Below, one piece after another: positions 50,626 through 61,566 of a DNA stretch of 64,000 bases. Source of the DNA: Todiramphus chloris collaris (taxonomy: Eukaryota > Chordata > Aves > Coraciiformes > Alcedinidae); assembly GCA_025345505.1 (NCBI GenBank), contig JANVCC010000013.1, positions 647,215 through 711,214 of the forward strand, given 5' to 3'. The position numbers and the translations under genes are program-made. The notes under the pieces are model-generated. The model searched no databases. It was not told where the DNA came from and was given only the letters and a program-made list of their open reading frames with translations. Positions within the stretch are counted from its first letter, which is position 1. Each line of letters starts with the position of its first letter.

Positions 50626-52263
50626 CCATGCCCTGAGCTTGACCTAATCCCTACACTATCAGGCAGCATCTCTGCTACCTGTCCCTGCTTCCACTGCCTG
50701 TGCAGCTCCTTCTTGCCTTTTAATTGACCAGCAGGTCTTGACTCAGCTGTGTTGGTCTCTTCCCTTCCTTGCTTTGTTTCTTAAACCTCAGTATAGAGAG
50801 CTCTTGCGCTCTATGGAAAGTGTCCTGAAAGATCTGTCAGCTCTGTTCTGCTCGCTTACCCCTGAGGACCATTTCCCAGGGTGTCCTATTGACTAACTCT
50901 TTGAGGTCCCTCATGGATGAGCTGCCACTGGACAGTAGAATTCAGGGGACTGGGCAGAGGAACAACTGAGAAGTAAATCTCAGCAGATTTTGTTCACCAT
51001 GCCTTCTCTCCAGACTTCTTGTGGCTTTTTCCCTCCCAAGCAGAGACTGCCTTATCCCTTGGCTTCTCAATTATACCCAATTGGAACACAGCCACCTGAA
51101 ATGGTCATGCTGTTCTTCCAAGAGTATACGTCAGTCTACTGTGGGCATCAGGAGTGTAATTCATCAGACCAAGGGTGGACATATACATCTGCACTAGCTG
51201 TCTAGACTCCATTTATCATTTACTGAAACAGATACTTCTATTAAGTGACTCATCTCACGCTAAAGTTGCTCTCTGAAATGAATAGTACACCAGAAAGTGT
51301 CCATTTCCCTCCATTAATTGCAAAGGGAGTTCAGATGTGCTTCAGACATGGTCATAATACTACAGACATCTACAAAGTTAATGAGGTGAAGCCCAGCCAT
51401 TGGTGCTTTATGTAAGGAATAAAGTAATCCAGAAATGAGAATATTACAGTCCAAGATGCATTGTAGCTGAATTAACACAGTCAACAATTTATTTTAAAAA
51501 CATTGTATTTCCCATACCGCACTTCAGTTTAATTTAATCTAGTAAATACTGTTGAATGAAATACTAGCATCTGTAGTATCTCTCTTAAACTGTCCACTAG
51601 ACAAATCAGGATGCATCACAAGCGGGATGTGAGATGTTGCACAGACTTTATGTAATTACTCTGTAATTTAACCATCAGTTTCCTCAGGAAACACTGTCAA
51701 TCTGCTTAGGACAATAACAGCTCCTTTCAGATTCAATGTGCTATACTTGTTATAGAATTCAAGGTTTACCTTTATACAAAAATGTTTTCTTATATAAACT
51801 TTTAAAATACAGGTAATTTAAATTTACAATTATATTTATGTTTGCAATATATATCATTCTCCCTCAGTAACATTTGTGAGCTGAATAGCAAGATGCCTGG
51901 GTGATAGAAGAAACCATCCTGAAACAAGAGCAGTATTTGTGGGATCAGTCACCGAGATTCCTACCAGATAAAGACAAGGCAAAGCCACCTCTAGATGCAC
52001 AGGAGGTGCAGGATTGTTCAAAATTCATCTATTACTAGAAGTAAGTGTCAGCATACTTATTTCTAGGGAACAGCTTTGCCTCCTTGCCAAGCAGAAAGCT
52101 CACAATCCTTGTAGCCTTTTTCTTCCTCACATCTTTTTAGTCTGGGAAGGCTGAGCCAAGCAATTGCTCCCAGACCCAGGAAAGAAGCAACAAAAGCAAT
52201 GGTGTTCTGGGAGACTCCCCCCCCTCAATTTTTTATTTTTTCTTCATCATATTAAAAATGCAA

Positions 52264-52299
52264 ACACATTTGTTTGCAAATGTTTGTAAACAAATGTGT
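52264..52299. promoter_or_regulatory. Perfect 12-bp inverted repeat with forkhead-like motifs
   Basis: The arms acacatttgttt (52264-52275) and aaacaaatgtgt (52288-52299) are exact reverse complements around gcaaatgtttgt. The right half contains TGTAAACA, the classic forkhead (FOX) core, and the left half TGTTTGC, a weaker form on the other strand. The symmetry and motifs are seen directly. Binding or enhancer activity is inference. Confidence 0.45.
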
Positions 52300-53727
52300 A
52301 ATTTTTGAGTTTCCCAGAACATTACAAATTTACAGAGACACATAAGGAAGAGCTTCAGATCAAAGCCTTATTTATTCACTTATTATCCATGAGTACAAAC
52401 CACAAGATTTAACAGGGATATAAGAAACACCCTACTGGACCACCCCAATGGTTCCTCCAACCAGTATTCTGGCTCCAGCAGTGACAGCAGGATGTATTAT
52501 TTAGGGCAGTATGTGAACCTACCATTTTCTGCAGTCCATTCCCTCTCATACATTTCCAGAATCAAGGCACTTCATTTGGAAGTTGGAATTTTCCCCAGTG
52601 TGACCTCTCCAGCTTTTCTCCAGGGATTTTACAGGAGCAGTTGTTTTCTTTCTGAACTGAGGATGTCCACCAGGGCTTCTAATACAATAATTGTAACTAT
52701 ATCAATACAATAATGCTACTACCATATGAGTCCTGGAATACCTACGTGGTATTTAAAATACCAGAAGTGTCTAGATATATTTGCCCTTACCTGACCTCCA
52801 GCCTTTCATTGCAACCTTGAACACAGAGCATCTGACTCAGCTGCTCACTCTCTACACCAGGAGAAAGTGCCTGCCTGCTGAGAGGGTTTTTTTGCTATTT
52901 CTTTCAGCACCCACAGCCCTCTTTCTAGCCTAGCATCCTCTTTTGGCTGATACGTAGAATTTGAAGAGTAAATTGCTCATAGTCTGCCAGGTATCAGAAA
53001 GGGTGCATTCCCCAACAAACAGCATCCTCATTGCAATTTCAAGGATTTGTGTTGCTTTGCTTTTCTTGCTAGCCCTCTCACACCTTCCAGTGGATTGAAC
53101 TCTCTGTGCTGAGGCAAAATAATACTTCATCGGTAATGTGAGTATGATATTAAAAATATTACACACAATTGCCTTATTTGTTATAGGTTGCAAGTCTCAT
53201 GGTGTTCTATATCATGTTCCTGAGGTCTTGGATACTAAAGGATCTGGGTTACTATGAGAATCTCAGCTTTCACTGCAAAGAGGGGGAATTTCTACCCCTC
53301 CTTCTTGCAAAGAACAGCTTGAAAGCATTATTTTGTCAAAAATAAAAGTTGAAAATCTGGAATCAATTTAATATAAAAGGCAGGCTTGTGATTTTTATGA
53401 CTATACATCACCTTGGTGGGGAAAGAACACTCATTCATTATTTCTGAATGTTTGCAGGTGGCAATACTGACAGTGGAAATTTCATCTTTGGGAATGCTTT
53501 GTCACTGATGTCCTCAGAGCAGTAATAATACCATTCTCCCCTTAGTTTGTGTGAATAAGATTAGTCCTACAGTCTAATTTATTCTCTCTGCAGACTTGGA
53601 CCCTGATCTTGCAAGCTGTATTTTGTACCCATGAAAAGTGCTGCAGTGATACGCAGTAGTGGTACACACAGGTAAGAAGCCCTGGCTCTGCAAGATAATA
53701 GATCTTGCAGCTAAACAAACTGAGTGG

Positions 53728-53750
53728 AAAAAAAAAAAGGGGGGGGGGGG
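53728..53750. repeat. A11-G12 homopolymer junction
   Basis: Eleven adenines are followed directly by twelve guanines. Such a run is rare in vertebrate DNA and prone to sequencing and assembly error. The G-run could also support quadruplex-like structure. Confidence 0.9.
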
Positions 53751-55551
53751 AACATTTAGTATATCTACATTAAATATGCCTTTATAATATCACAGTACCT
53801 TCAAACTCTGCCTTATTAAAATAAAACGTAATATGTTAATTCCTGTTCACAAATTGTCCTTTATTCCAAAAGTCAAAGGGATGTACCTTTCCCCACACGC
53901 TCCCTCCTGAAGACACACAAACACCAGCATAAAAATAAAAAGCGGGATTTTAATAGAAAATCTGTAAGGTTGATACCTTCCTTTCAGCCCCATTAGGTGG
54001 AGCTCTGAGACAAGAAGAAATGAATTAAAAGAAAAAACAAGCCAGCAGGCACCTTAAGGAATTATTAGTACTGTACTATGCAGGTATTTTTCCCTGCCGA
54101 GAGCTCTCTCGTTAGAGTTCATTTGTATCCAACTAGAAAGCTTATTACATGTTTTCAAAACTACTCTTACTTGGCAGCCTGCCTGTACAACTAGATTTTC
54201 ATTAGCTTAGCACATTACTGAGATCAAGCTGCAAACTTCAGAGATAGCTGAATGCTACATCGCTGGGGTCAACGTAAATAACCAGACCAACAGAGAAATG
54301 TTATGGAAATAGAGAAGCAGAGCAGATAAAGAATTTTAAAGCAATACATAAAAGTCATAAAATTCCAGCAAGTGCTTGACCTCACTTCCATTATTAATAA
54401 AAGTCCATTGACGTTAAGGGCGCAGGATTCAGCTGAAAAATTGTCCATGCAGACACAAAAGCATAGTACAAATGGAAATGGCAAAATGCTTGTAACCAGA
54501 TTTTTTGCTGCTTTCCAGTTCCAGTTTCTGTTCTTGTTTTGGTTTTGTGCTTAATGTGTACATTCTTACAAAGTTTTGGGGTAGCTTTCCCAATTCCTAC
54601 ACAAGGGGAAGGATGACAATAACTCTGTGTGAAGCACTGTACAAGCAAAAGACAGAGCGATGGGTACATATTTTCAAGGCTCTTGGCTCTTACAACAGTT
54701 GTTCATTATGTGTAGTAACTCAACAATGTCAATACTTTTGCCAAGTAATGGCTGTGGTTGGCAAAATGGAAGAGGAAAACAACGTTATACAGAAAATTAT
54801 CAGATTTAACAGAAATTAGCAGCGGTTGTCCAGATGAACGCTATGGAAGGAAAGAGTTTCAGTGGGTTCCTGTTAGAGTCTACAGCTATTTAAGAGAAAT
54901 GATTGACTTAATTCAACTGCAATTAAACTCTGATACTTTTATGAAGTCAAACATGACACTTTTGTAATTGACCATTTTCTGTAAAGCTTAGCCCATATTC
55001 CAGATTTATCCTTGATATAAAAATATTATCAATTCATGACCACTGAGGTACAGTGTTGGAAGATGGTTTTTATTTTGTGTTTGAATATAACCTGTCTAGT
55101 TGCAGGTTTTGCAACAAGACCTTTTTGCAGACACTTCAACAGTCTGAAAGTCTGTTCCATTTTCGGATGGTTTAAAATCTGTACTCTTTTGTGCCCAAGG
55201 TAAACGCCATTTGCCATCTAAAATAAATAATACGCAGTGCCTGTGAAACATGGAAACAAGCAACTTAATTTTTATGTTGAAATCAGTTGGCCTTATTATT
55301 TGACGGGCTTTAATTTTACACTCTACCCTAGATTTGCTTCACCAATGTAAAAAGAAAACATATCCTCCTAGTGCAGCCTGCTGCAATGTCAGAGCAGTGT
55401 CTCTCCCCTACACTGAAGGTTTCTCCCTCACTTCCAACTGCTCTGCATATTTCCCCAGAGAAATGTTTTGTGATCAGAATGATCTTTTAAGCTTTTAGTT
55501 TTTCCCACAGGAACTGTCCCAAACCTGCCACTGACATAAGAAAGGTGTCAC

Positions 55552-55568
55552 AGGTCAGAATCTGACCT
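55552..55568. promoter_or_regulatory. Near-perfect palindrome with two AGGTCA half-sites
   Basis: AGGTCAGAATCTGACCT is an 8-base inverted repeat around one base. It can also be read as two AGGTCA nuclear-receptor half-sites in inverted orientation with a 5-base spacer. The classical oestrogen-type element has a 3-base spacer, so binding is uncertain. Confidence 0.3.
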
Positions 55569-58500
55569 TTCTTTCTTGACACTGACACCATGGACCAGGA
55601 TTGTTCTGGTCATACCAGGCAACACACAGCAGTTCCGGTGGCTGCAGCTGTAGCTTCCACAAACCATTTCATATGCAGAGGGCATAAAATGCCACTGCTT
55701 CAGGAGCACATCTTATTTTTAACTTCTCCTCACCTGCCTTCAAGATAGCCTTAATGACAACTGCATGAGTATGCTGTTTTCAGGTTCTCCTCTGTGAATC
55801 TGCTCCCTTTTCAGATGATAATATATGTCTATGGTATTGATATGCTCCATTCTCTGTCATACATGGCTAGTCATAGCCTCTATTGTACTTATCCTGAGAC
55901 CCTTAACTGTAATGGAGGGAGTTATTATTATCCCTATGTTACACCTTTAGGCTGAGTGATTTCTTTAGCACTATCCAGGGAGTCTGCAGCAGAGTAGGAA
56001 ACCGAACCTGATTCTGGTGCATCCTAGCTCTTCCACTGTACTATACTTCAAGGTGACATTGCATAAAGAGATGAGCAAACATCTGATTAAACTTCAAGAC
56101 AGAGAATGAAGGTTGTGGCAGTCTTACCCCATCTGCCTAGGTATCAGAGAGAAGCAAGCAGAAGGGTCAAGACAGGGGAGAGCTGAAGCACTTGTTGCCA
56201 CACAGTAAGCCTCTGGTAAAGTCCTGTAGGCAGAGAACACAGCTGGTAAGATTCATCTAACTAGGCATGACACAACCATCATTCCAATTTTCCAAGTGTA
56301 AACCAAAAAGCTCTCTCCAAATCTGAAATTTCCCTATCAAGAGCTTGTTTTCAGGAGATGAGAATGAAAAAACATTGTAAATTTATCCAGCAGAAAATTC
56401 TCAGCTATTCACTACATGGCCCCCTAATTCCTCTCCAGCTTCCCAGTGTCCATACCTCTGAATTGGTGAGAATGTTCTCTTATCCATGATTCATTATTTT
56501 GCTGAAGTACAGTGTGGTTAAAAGACAGAAAATCAATCTTAACTACTGAGATTTCCATAAAGTTTAATTAAAACTGTTGAGCCACTGTGACTAGCTTTGT
56601 CAAAATGTGGGTGCAGCAAAACGTGCTTGTTTCACAAAACACTGGAGAGGAACAGCAGCATGGTGCTTCTCAGGAGGCTGCAGACATGTGAAGCTTCTGG
56701 CTCTATCACCTCAGCTTGCATCTGACCCACATGCCCAGACCTGAGCAACCTCTTAGAAAGGGAAAGCGTGAGAAGACAGTCAGTGCAGGTGCTCAGGGCT
56801 TAGAGGGAAACAGTGTGATCTTGATAAGAAAACTAATAGCATCCACACAGCCAAAATCCTGATCTGTTACTGATCCTGCTGCACCACTCTCTTTCTTTCA
56901 TTCACCTGATTCGGATATGGTGCTTTGAAGAGAACATAAAATACATCCCTCTTGACTTCTCTGTCTATCGTTTTGGAAAAGTGCTCAGTGCTTGTACTGT
57001 GTATCCCAACATGGTTTCTCTTTGAATATCTATTTCAGAAAACACACCCCTACTGCAGCACAGTGCAGCCTATAGCAATGAAGAGGAATAATAACAAATT
57101 TCTTAAAGACAGAACAGACATTCTGAGTGCTATACTTGGGTCAAGCTTGAATCTGAAGGGCTTCTATATATCATCAAAAAAATATTTCCTCCCAGTCTCA
57201 CAGTAGATTATAGGATGTTAGAAATTTCTGCTAGCAATTATGTGGGAAATAATTCAATTAACTGAATTCATTAGAATTCTTATAAGCAAACATTTATTTG
57301 CTCTGAATAAATTCAGTCTCCTATTTAGTAACGGTCTCCTCCTATTAAGCTCCATTAAGACCTCATCCTGACAGTGGCTGCGCATCTGCTATTAAACATA
57401 GGTGCTTTGTGAGGACCCTGAGATGCTGTGAAAAACAAGGCTTCCCAGCTGAGTTACATGCTTCACTCAGAAATTATCTGTTCAAAACCTGGTAATACTG
57501 CACATTCATTTAAATGAGAGGTTCTGTCATGACCAGCCCTGACCTACTTTCCCCAGTGCCTTATTTGTTGCACACACGGTTCAGTTTTCCTCGGACTAGA
57601 CTTTAAACACAGACTGCCTCTTCTTATCTTAGCAAAATGCTCAAAACTACAGGGTGCCCTCATGAGTGAACACCAACACCATTCTGCTACACAGAGCAGA
57701 AACTATGATGTACTGCCAGCACCCAGCAAAACCAGAGGTACCTATCTGCTCCTTGAGCAAGCTTGGGATTCATTTCTCTTAGCTGGCCAGCTTGATCTCA
57801 TACTGCACAGAAATGGATGAGTAGGTCAAACATAAATAAGCGCCTCTTGCAAAATGAAGAAATCTATAGCAGAAAATACTAATGCAATTAAAGGGTAACA
57901 GCATTTAACAGTGACCATGTCTAATATCTCTTTATTATTAGCAAGAGATAGATGGAGGACAAAACTAGTTCATTCCTTGCAGAAAACATCTCTATTCATC
58001 TTTTAAATAGACCCACAGTAGAGCTTTCTGTTGGTCATATCGATCTCTTTCACATTGCACATAAGCTATCATTTTTTTTTCAGGACATCTTTCTGCTCTT
58101 TAAATGACAGCTTGATTGTTGGAGCCAATCTCTATCACAGTAAAATTGTTTATCTAGTGGTATGGTTAAGTGGAGCTAGTAGTCCTGAAGTCCTGTTGCA
58201 TGGCCGCTGCCTAGAGAAAATGATTTTAAGTTGAATTGATTCTGTTTTGATGTCCAATATCCAGATTTTTACTTCAGAAGTGGTTCTCTAAAGGTGCACA
58301 CAAGAACAGAAAGCTTTCCTCCCAGCTTTTCAACTGAACTCCTTGGTATGATATTGGGCTATTCCTAGATGTTTTGCAAATAGCTTGCCTCTGGTTTTGG
58401 TTCCCAGTAGAGATTTTTCATTCTGAACATGTGTTATAAAAGGACAGTTTATACTTCAGTGCAAATAAAATATAATCCAAGGTATTGGTAGAATGCTTGT

Positions 58501-60152
58501 GTAGGAGTGTGTAGGATGAGTTAAGTCAGGAAGGAAAGGGTGAGGTCTGATTAACTGACAGTTGTCTCTTCCTGAACTAAAACACGAAATACCAGTTAAC
58601 GTATCTGAAAAGAGTCAAACAGAAAAATCTTTACTTATGGACTTCTCTATTGTATCAGGTAGGAACGAGAAGGTGTGAAAATAATTATCTTTTAAAATCT
58701 GATGGAAACATAGCTGAGCTATATTAAATACCTCTGTGGATGGACGTGTGCCTTACCTAAGCTCTCTTCTGTCCTCTGATCCAAAGACAAGTATCAAAAG
58801 CATTGATGGACAATTAGGTGAGAGATACTTCCTTTGCCTCTCCTTTTCCTCTCTTGCTGAGTTTATTTCATGTTTTCAAATTCCTGCAGATAAAATTGAA
58901 GCACAAAAGTGCAGCTGGGTTTTGCGCAAGTGGCAATTTGAAGAGTACCTCCATTCTCTAAACAGCTTGACTTTTCTCATCAGGGAAGTTTATCTGTCAA
59001 ACCATGTGTTCCTCCTCACTGAGCTCCAATAACAGGTGGCTGGCATCTGAAAAGGGCTGATATAACACATGCACCTTTTAGCAAAGTTACATTCACAACA
59101 ATAGAGCAATACAACTGTATCCACTTGCTACTCCTCCTGGACAAAAGAAGTAAGTAAATCACCTAAATCTGGATAGCAACTCAGACCTACAGGCAGGAGT
59201 GGGACTGAACTTTCTTGAGTTTCAATCCTGCTGCATAACTGCAGGGCCATATAACTTGGTCTGTTACTGAAGCCATGGGCTGCTCTGGTAGACAATGACA
59301 TAAAAATAAATCCAGCTGGCATGGAACGCAGCCTTAGCTAGGTACAGAATGAAATTCATCCCAGGGAAAAGAGCAAACATGATCCCCATGTCCAGGCCAC
59401 ACTAGTTCCTACACCACCACACAAACCATCTTCCCTCTTTTTCGGAGATGAGGTGTCAGGTTTGAATAAGGAGCAGCATAAAGGGAGTCCCAGCAGTAAG
59501 TGTGCAAGGAAATAGAACAAACACCACCTCAAATGCAATTGCCTGTGCCATATGCAGATACTCTGCGTGATGTCCAGGGGGACTCTGAGTAAACCCAAGG
59601 GCAAACAGAATTGGCCACACTCTTTTGTCATCTCCCATGGAAAGGTAGGAGGGCTTGTGTCTGCAGCTTCAAGAGAGACTGCAAAAGTAGAGCTAGCTGA
59701 TTTTCTGTCCCAATTTGGGGCTTTGATTTGATAAAGATCCATTCTTACAGCCTTGAGTAATTTTAGTTGCTTTTTCTGGCTTTGCTTTTCCCAAACACTC
59801 TAACCTGGAAAGTGGAACTCCAGTACCCCAGGAGGGTATTACTGATGTGATGCAGCATGACAATATGTAACTCCTGTCTCCTTCCTGCATTTCTATTCTT
59901 GAGTATTTTATAAAGAACATCTTTTTTTCAAAGCTGTGTTGTACCTAGGATTCATTTAATCTGTTCCTTACTGTGGCAAATATGGTGTTTCTTTTTTTCC
60001 CCATAAATGACCACTATTCAATAATTCTCCTTGATGTGAATCATTCCAAAAGTTTTATACGCCCCTTATATTACGCTACATCTTCTGAATAATGCAGATG
60101 GATTGTGAACTCTTGTATTTTGAGTTTTCTCATGACTTTGGGTCATCCAAAT

Positions 60153-60206
60153 AGCTGAACAGAGAGAAGTCCATTAATTAGCTGAACAGAGAGAAGTCCA
60201 TTAATT
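60153..60206. repeat. 27-bp perfect tandem duplication
   Basis: A unit starting agctgaacagagagaag and ending cattaatt occurs twice head to tail (60153-60179, 60180-60206) with no mismatch, so the event is recent or the copy is conserved. Confidence 0.93.
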
Positions 60207-60659
60207 AATTATCATCATTGATAACTCAGAGCTTGTTTTCTTGCTCCTTCATTTGAGAGGAAGATTTGTTTTGTTTGTTTGATTGCTCTTCATACAGTGT
60301 TTTCATGTCTGCCCAGGCATTTATGCTATGCCCATCATCGTGAAATGTGAGATGCCTGATAACTCTTTTCTAATTCACAGAACAGATACTATCTCGACAG
60401 CAGCAAATTTTGGCCTAAAAAGTGGTATTTGAGTTCTGACATGTAATCTATGGATTTGTCCAGTCTAATTATTGACACTTGCATCAGTGTTTTTATGATA
60501 TAGACATACATCAGAAAATCACTAAAGCTACAGAGTCAGCTGACAGGCAGTTGTTCCATCAACTCATAGTTACTTTTGGCTTGGAAATAACTTGAAAGAT
60601 GCTATAGAGGTGCAAGGCTCTGAAACACAACACTGGTCTCTTAAGCAATGTATTTTCCT

Positions 60660-61008
60660 ATGACTCTGGTCATAGTCATAGTTGTCCCATGTGGAGATCT
60701 TCAGGACCATGATGAGGATCCCCTCTGAGAAGGCAAAGCACAAAGCCTTTTCCACCTGCCTCCCTCACCTGGTCGTGCTCTCCCTCTTTGTCAGCACTGG
60801 CACCTTTGCCTACCTGAAGTCCCTCTCCATCTTCTCCCCATCCCTGGATCTGCTGGTGTCAGTTCTGTATTCAATGGTGCCTCCAGCAGTGGAGGAATTC
60901 CTCACCTACAGCATGAGGAACCAGGAGATCATGAATGCCCTGAGGAAACTGATCACTAGTTTATGGACAGCAATAAACTGTCCATCTTCTCCAGCAGCAC
61001 AGTTCTAA
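60660..61008 (+). pseudogene. Olfactory receptor fragment (OR14-like), TM6-TM7 only
   Basis: The plus-strand frame from about 60682 reads IFRTMMRIPSEKAKHKAFSTCLPHL (third cytoplasmic loop into TM6), then LSLFVSTGTFAYL. It continues with SPSLDLLVSVLYSMVPPAV and YSMRNQEIMNALRKLI (TM7 and the start of helix 8), diagnostic of the avian-expanded OR14-like family. TM1 to TM4 and the normal start are absent. Hydrophobic codons just upstream (TLVIVIVV) are in another frame and look like the end of TM5 after a one-base shift. The TM7 motif NPxIY is replaced by EEFLTY. It cannot encode a working odorant receptor. The frame stops at 61006-61008. Confidence 0.92.
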
Positions 61009-61146
61009 TACCACACATTGCAGGACCAGCCTGTCAAGTACTCGTTTATCATATTAGACTCCAGTATTCAGTAATTTTATTGTACTTGCTTGTAATTAGG
61101 TAAAATTCTGGTTTTGCTGAAGGCAGTGAGAAAACTACAGCAAAAA

Positions 61147-61566
61147 ATCATAGAATTGTCAGGGTTGGAAGGGACCTTAAATATCATCCAGTTCCAACCC
61201 CCCTGCCATGGGCAGGGACACCTCCCACTAGAGCAGGTTGCTCAGAGCCCCATCCAGCCCAGGCTTAAAAACTTCCAAGGATGGGGCTTCCACCACCTCT
61301 CTGGGCAACCTGTTCCAGGGTCTCACCACCCTCATGGGGAAGAAATTCTTCCTAATGTCCAACATGAATCAACCTATCTCTAGTTTTAATCCATTCCCTC
61401 TAGTCCTATCACTGCCCGACAGCCTAAAAAGTCCCTCCCCAGCTTTCTTGTAGGCCCCCTGTCAGATACTGGAAAGCCAAAAGAAGGTCTCCCCAGAGCC
61501 TTCTCTTTTCCAGACTGAACAACCCCAGCTTTCTCAGTCTGTCCTCATAGGAGAGGTGCTCCAGCA
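61147..61566 (-). mobile_element. CR1 LINE 3' part, antisense
   Basis: The block 'aatcatagaattgtcagggt' followed by 'tggaagggaccttaaatatc' opens a clean antisense CR1 3' UTR. It continues through 'ctccctgggcaacctg'-like and 'cctaatgtccaacatgaatc' blocks into the ORF2 end ('tctcttttccagactgaac', 'ctcagtctgtcctcatagg'). It ends at an AT-rich stretch after 'ggtgctccagcat'. It lies about 140 bases right of the receptor pseudogene. Confidence 0.95.

Larger units (their letters stand above)
48794..50975 (-). mobile_element. CR1 LINE, 2.2 kb, with most of the reverse-transcriptase domain
   Basis: This is the longest CR1 copy here. The plus strand opens with the tail region 'agaatcatagatagaatc' and 'gttggaagggaactc'. 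Going upstream on the minus strand come the ORF2 C-terminus (49583-49029, with [10 protein letters not shown] and [11 protein letters not shown]), the catalytic core piece (49819-49580, with [10 protein letters not shown] and FSDD) and the N-terminal RT part (50625-49849, with RPDKMHPRVLREL, SLTYVPGKIMEQI, QHGFTVGKSC and [10 protein letters not shown]). The linker before RT extends to about 50970, where the copy is 5' truncated and the endonuclease domain is absent. Three frames are needed, so it is inactive. FSDD stands where FADD is usual. Confidence 0.96.
50976..60655. other. Intergenic, unassigned
   Basis: About 9.7 kb with no recognised gene. Notable small features are listed separately: inverted repeats at 52264-52299 and 55552-55568, an A/G homopolymer at 53728-53750 and a tandem duplication at 60153-60206. 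Open frames such as 59356-59742 minus and 54505-54819 plus lack any motif. Confidence 0.45.

Noticed and set aside
59356-59742. 128-codon minus-strand open frame with hydrophobic stretch
   Set aside because: No domain, no start or splice context, and composition matches the local background.
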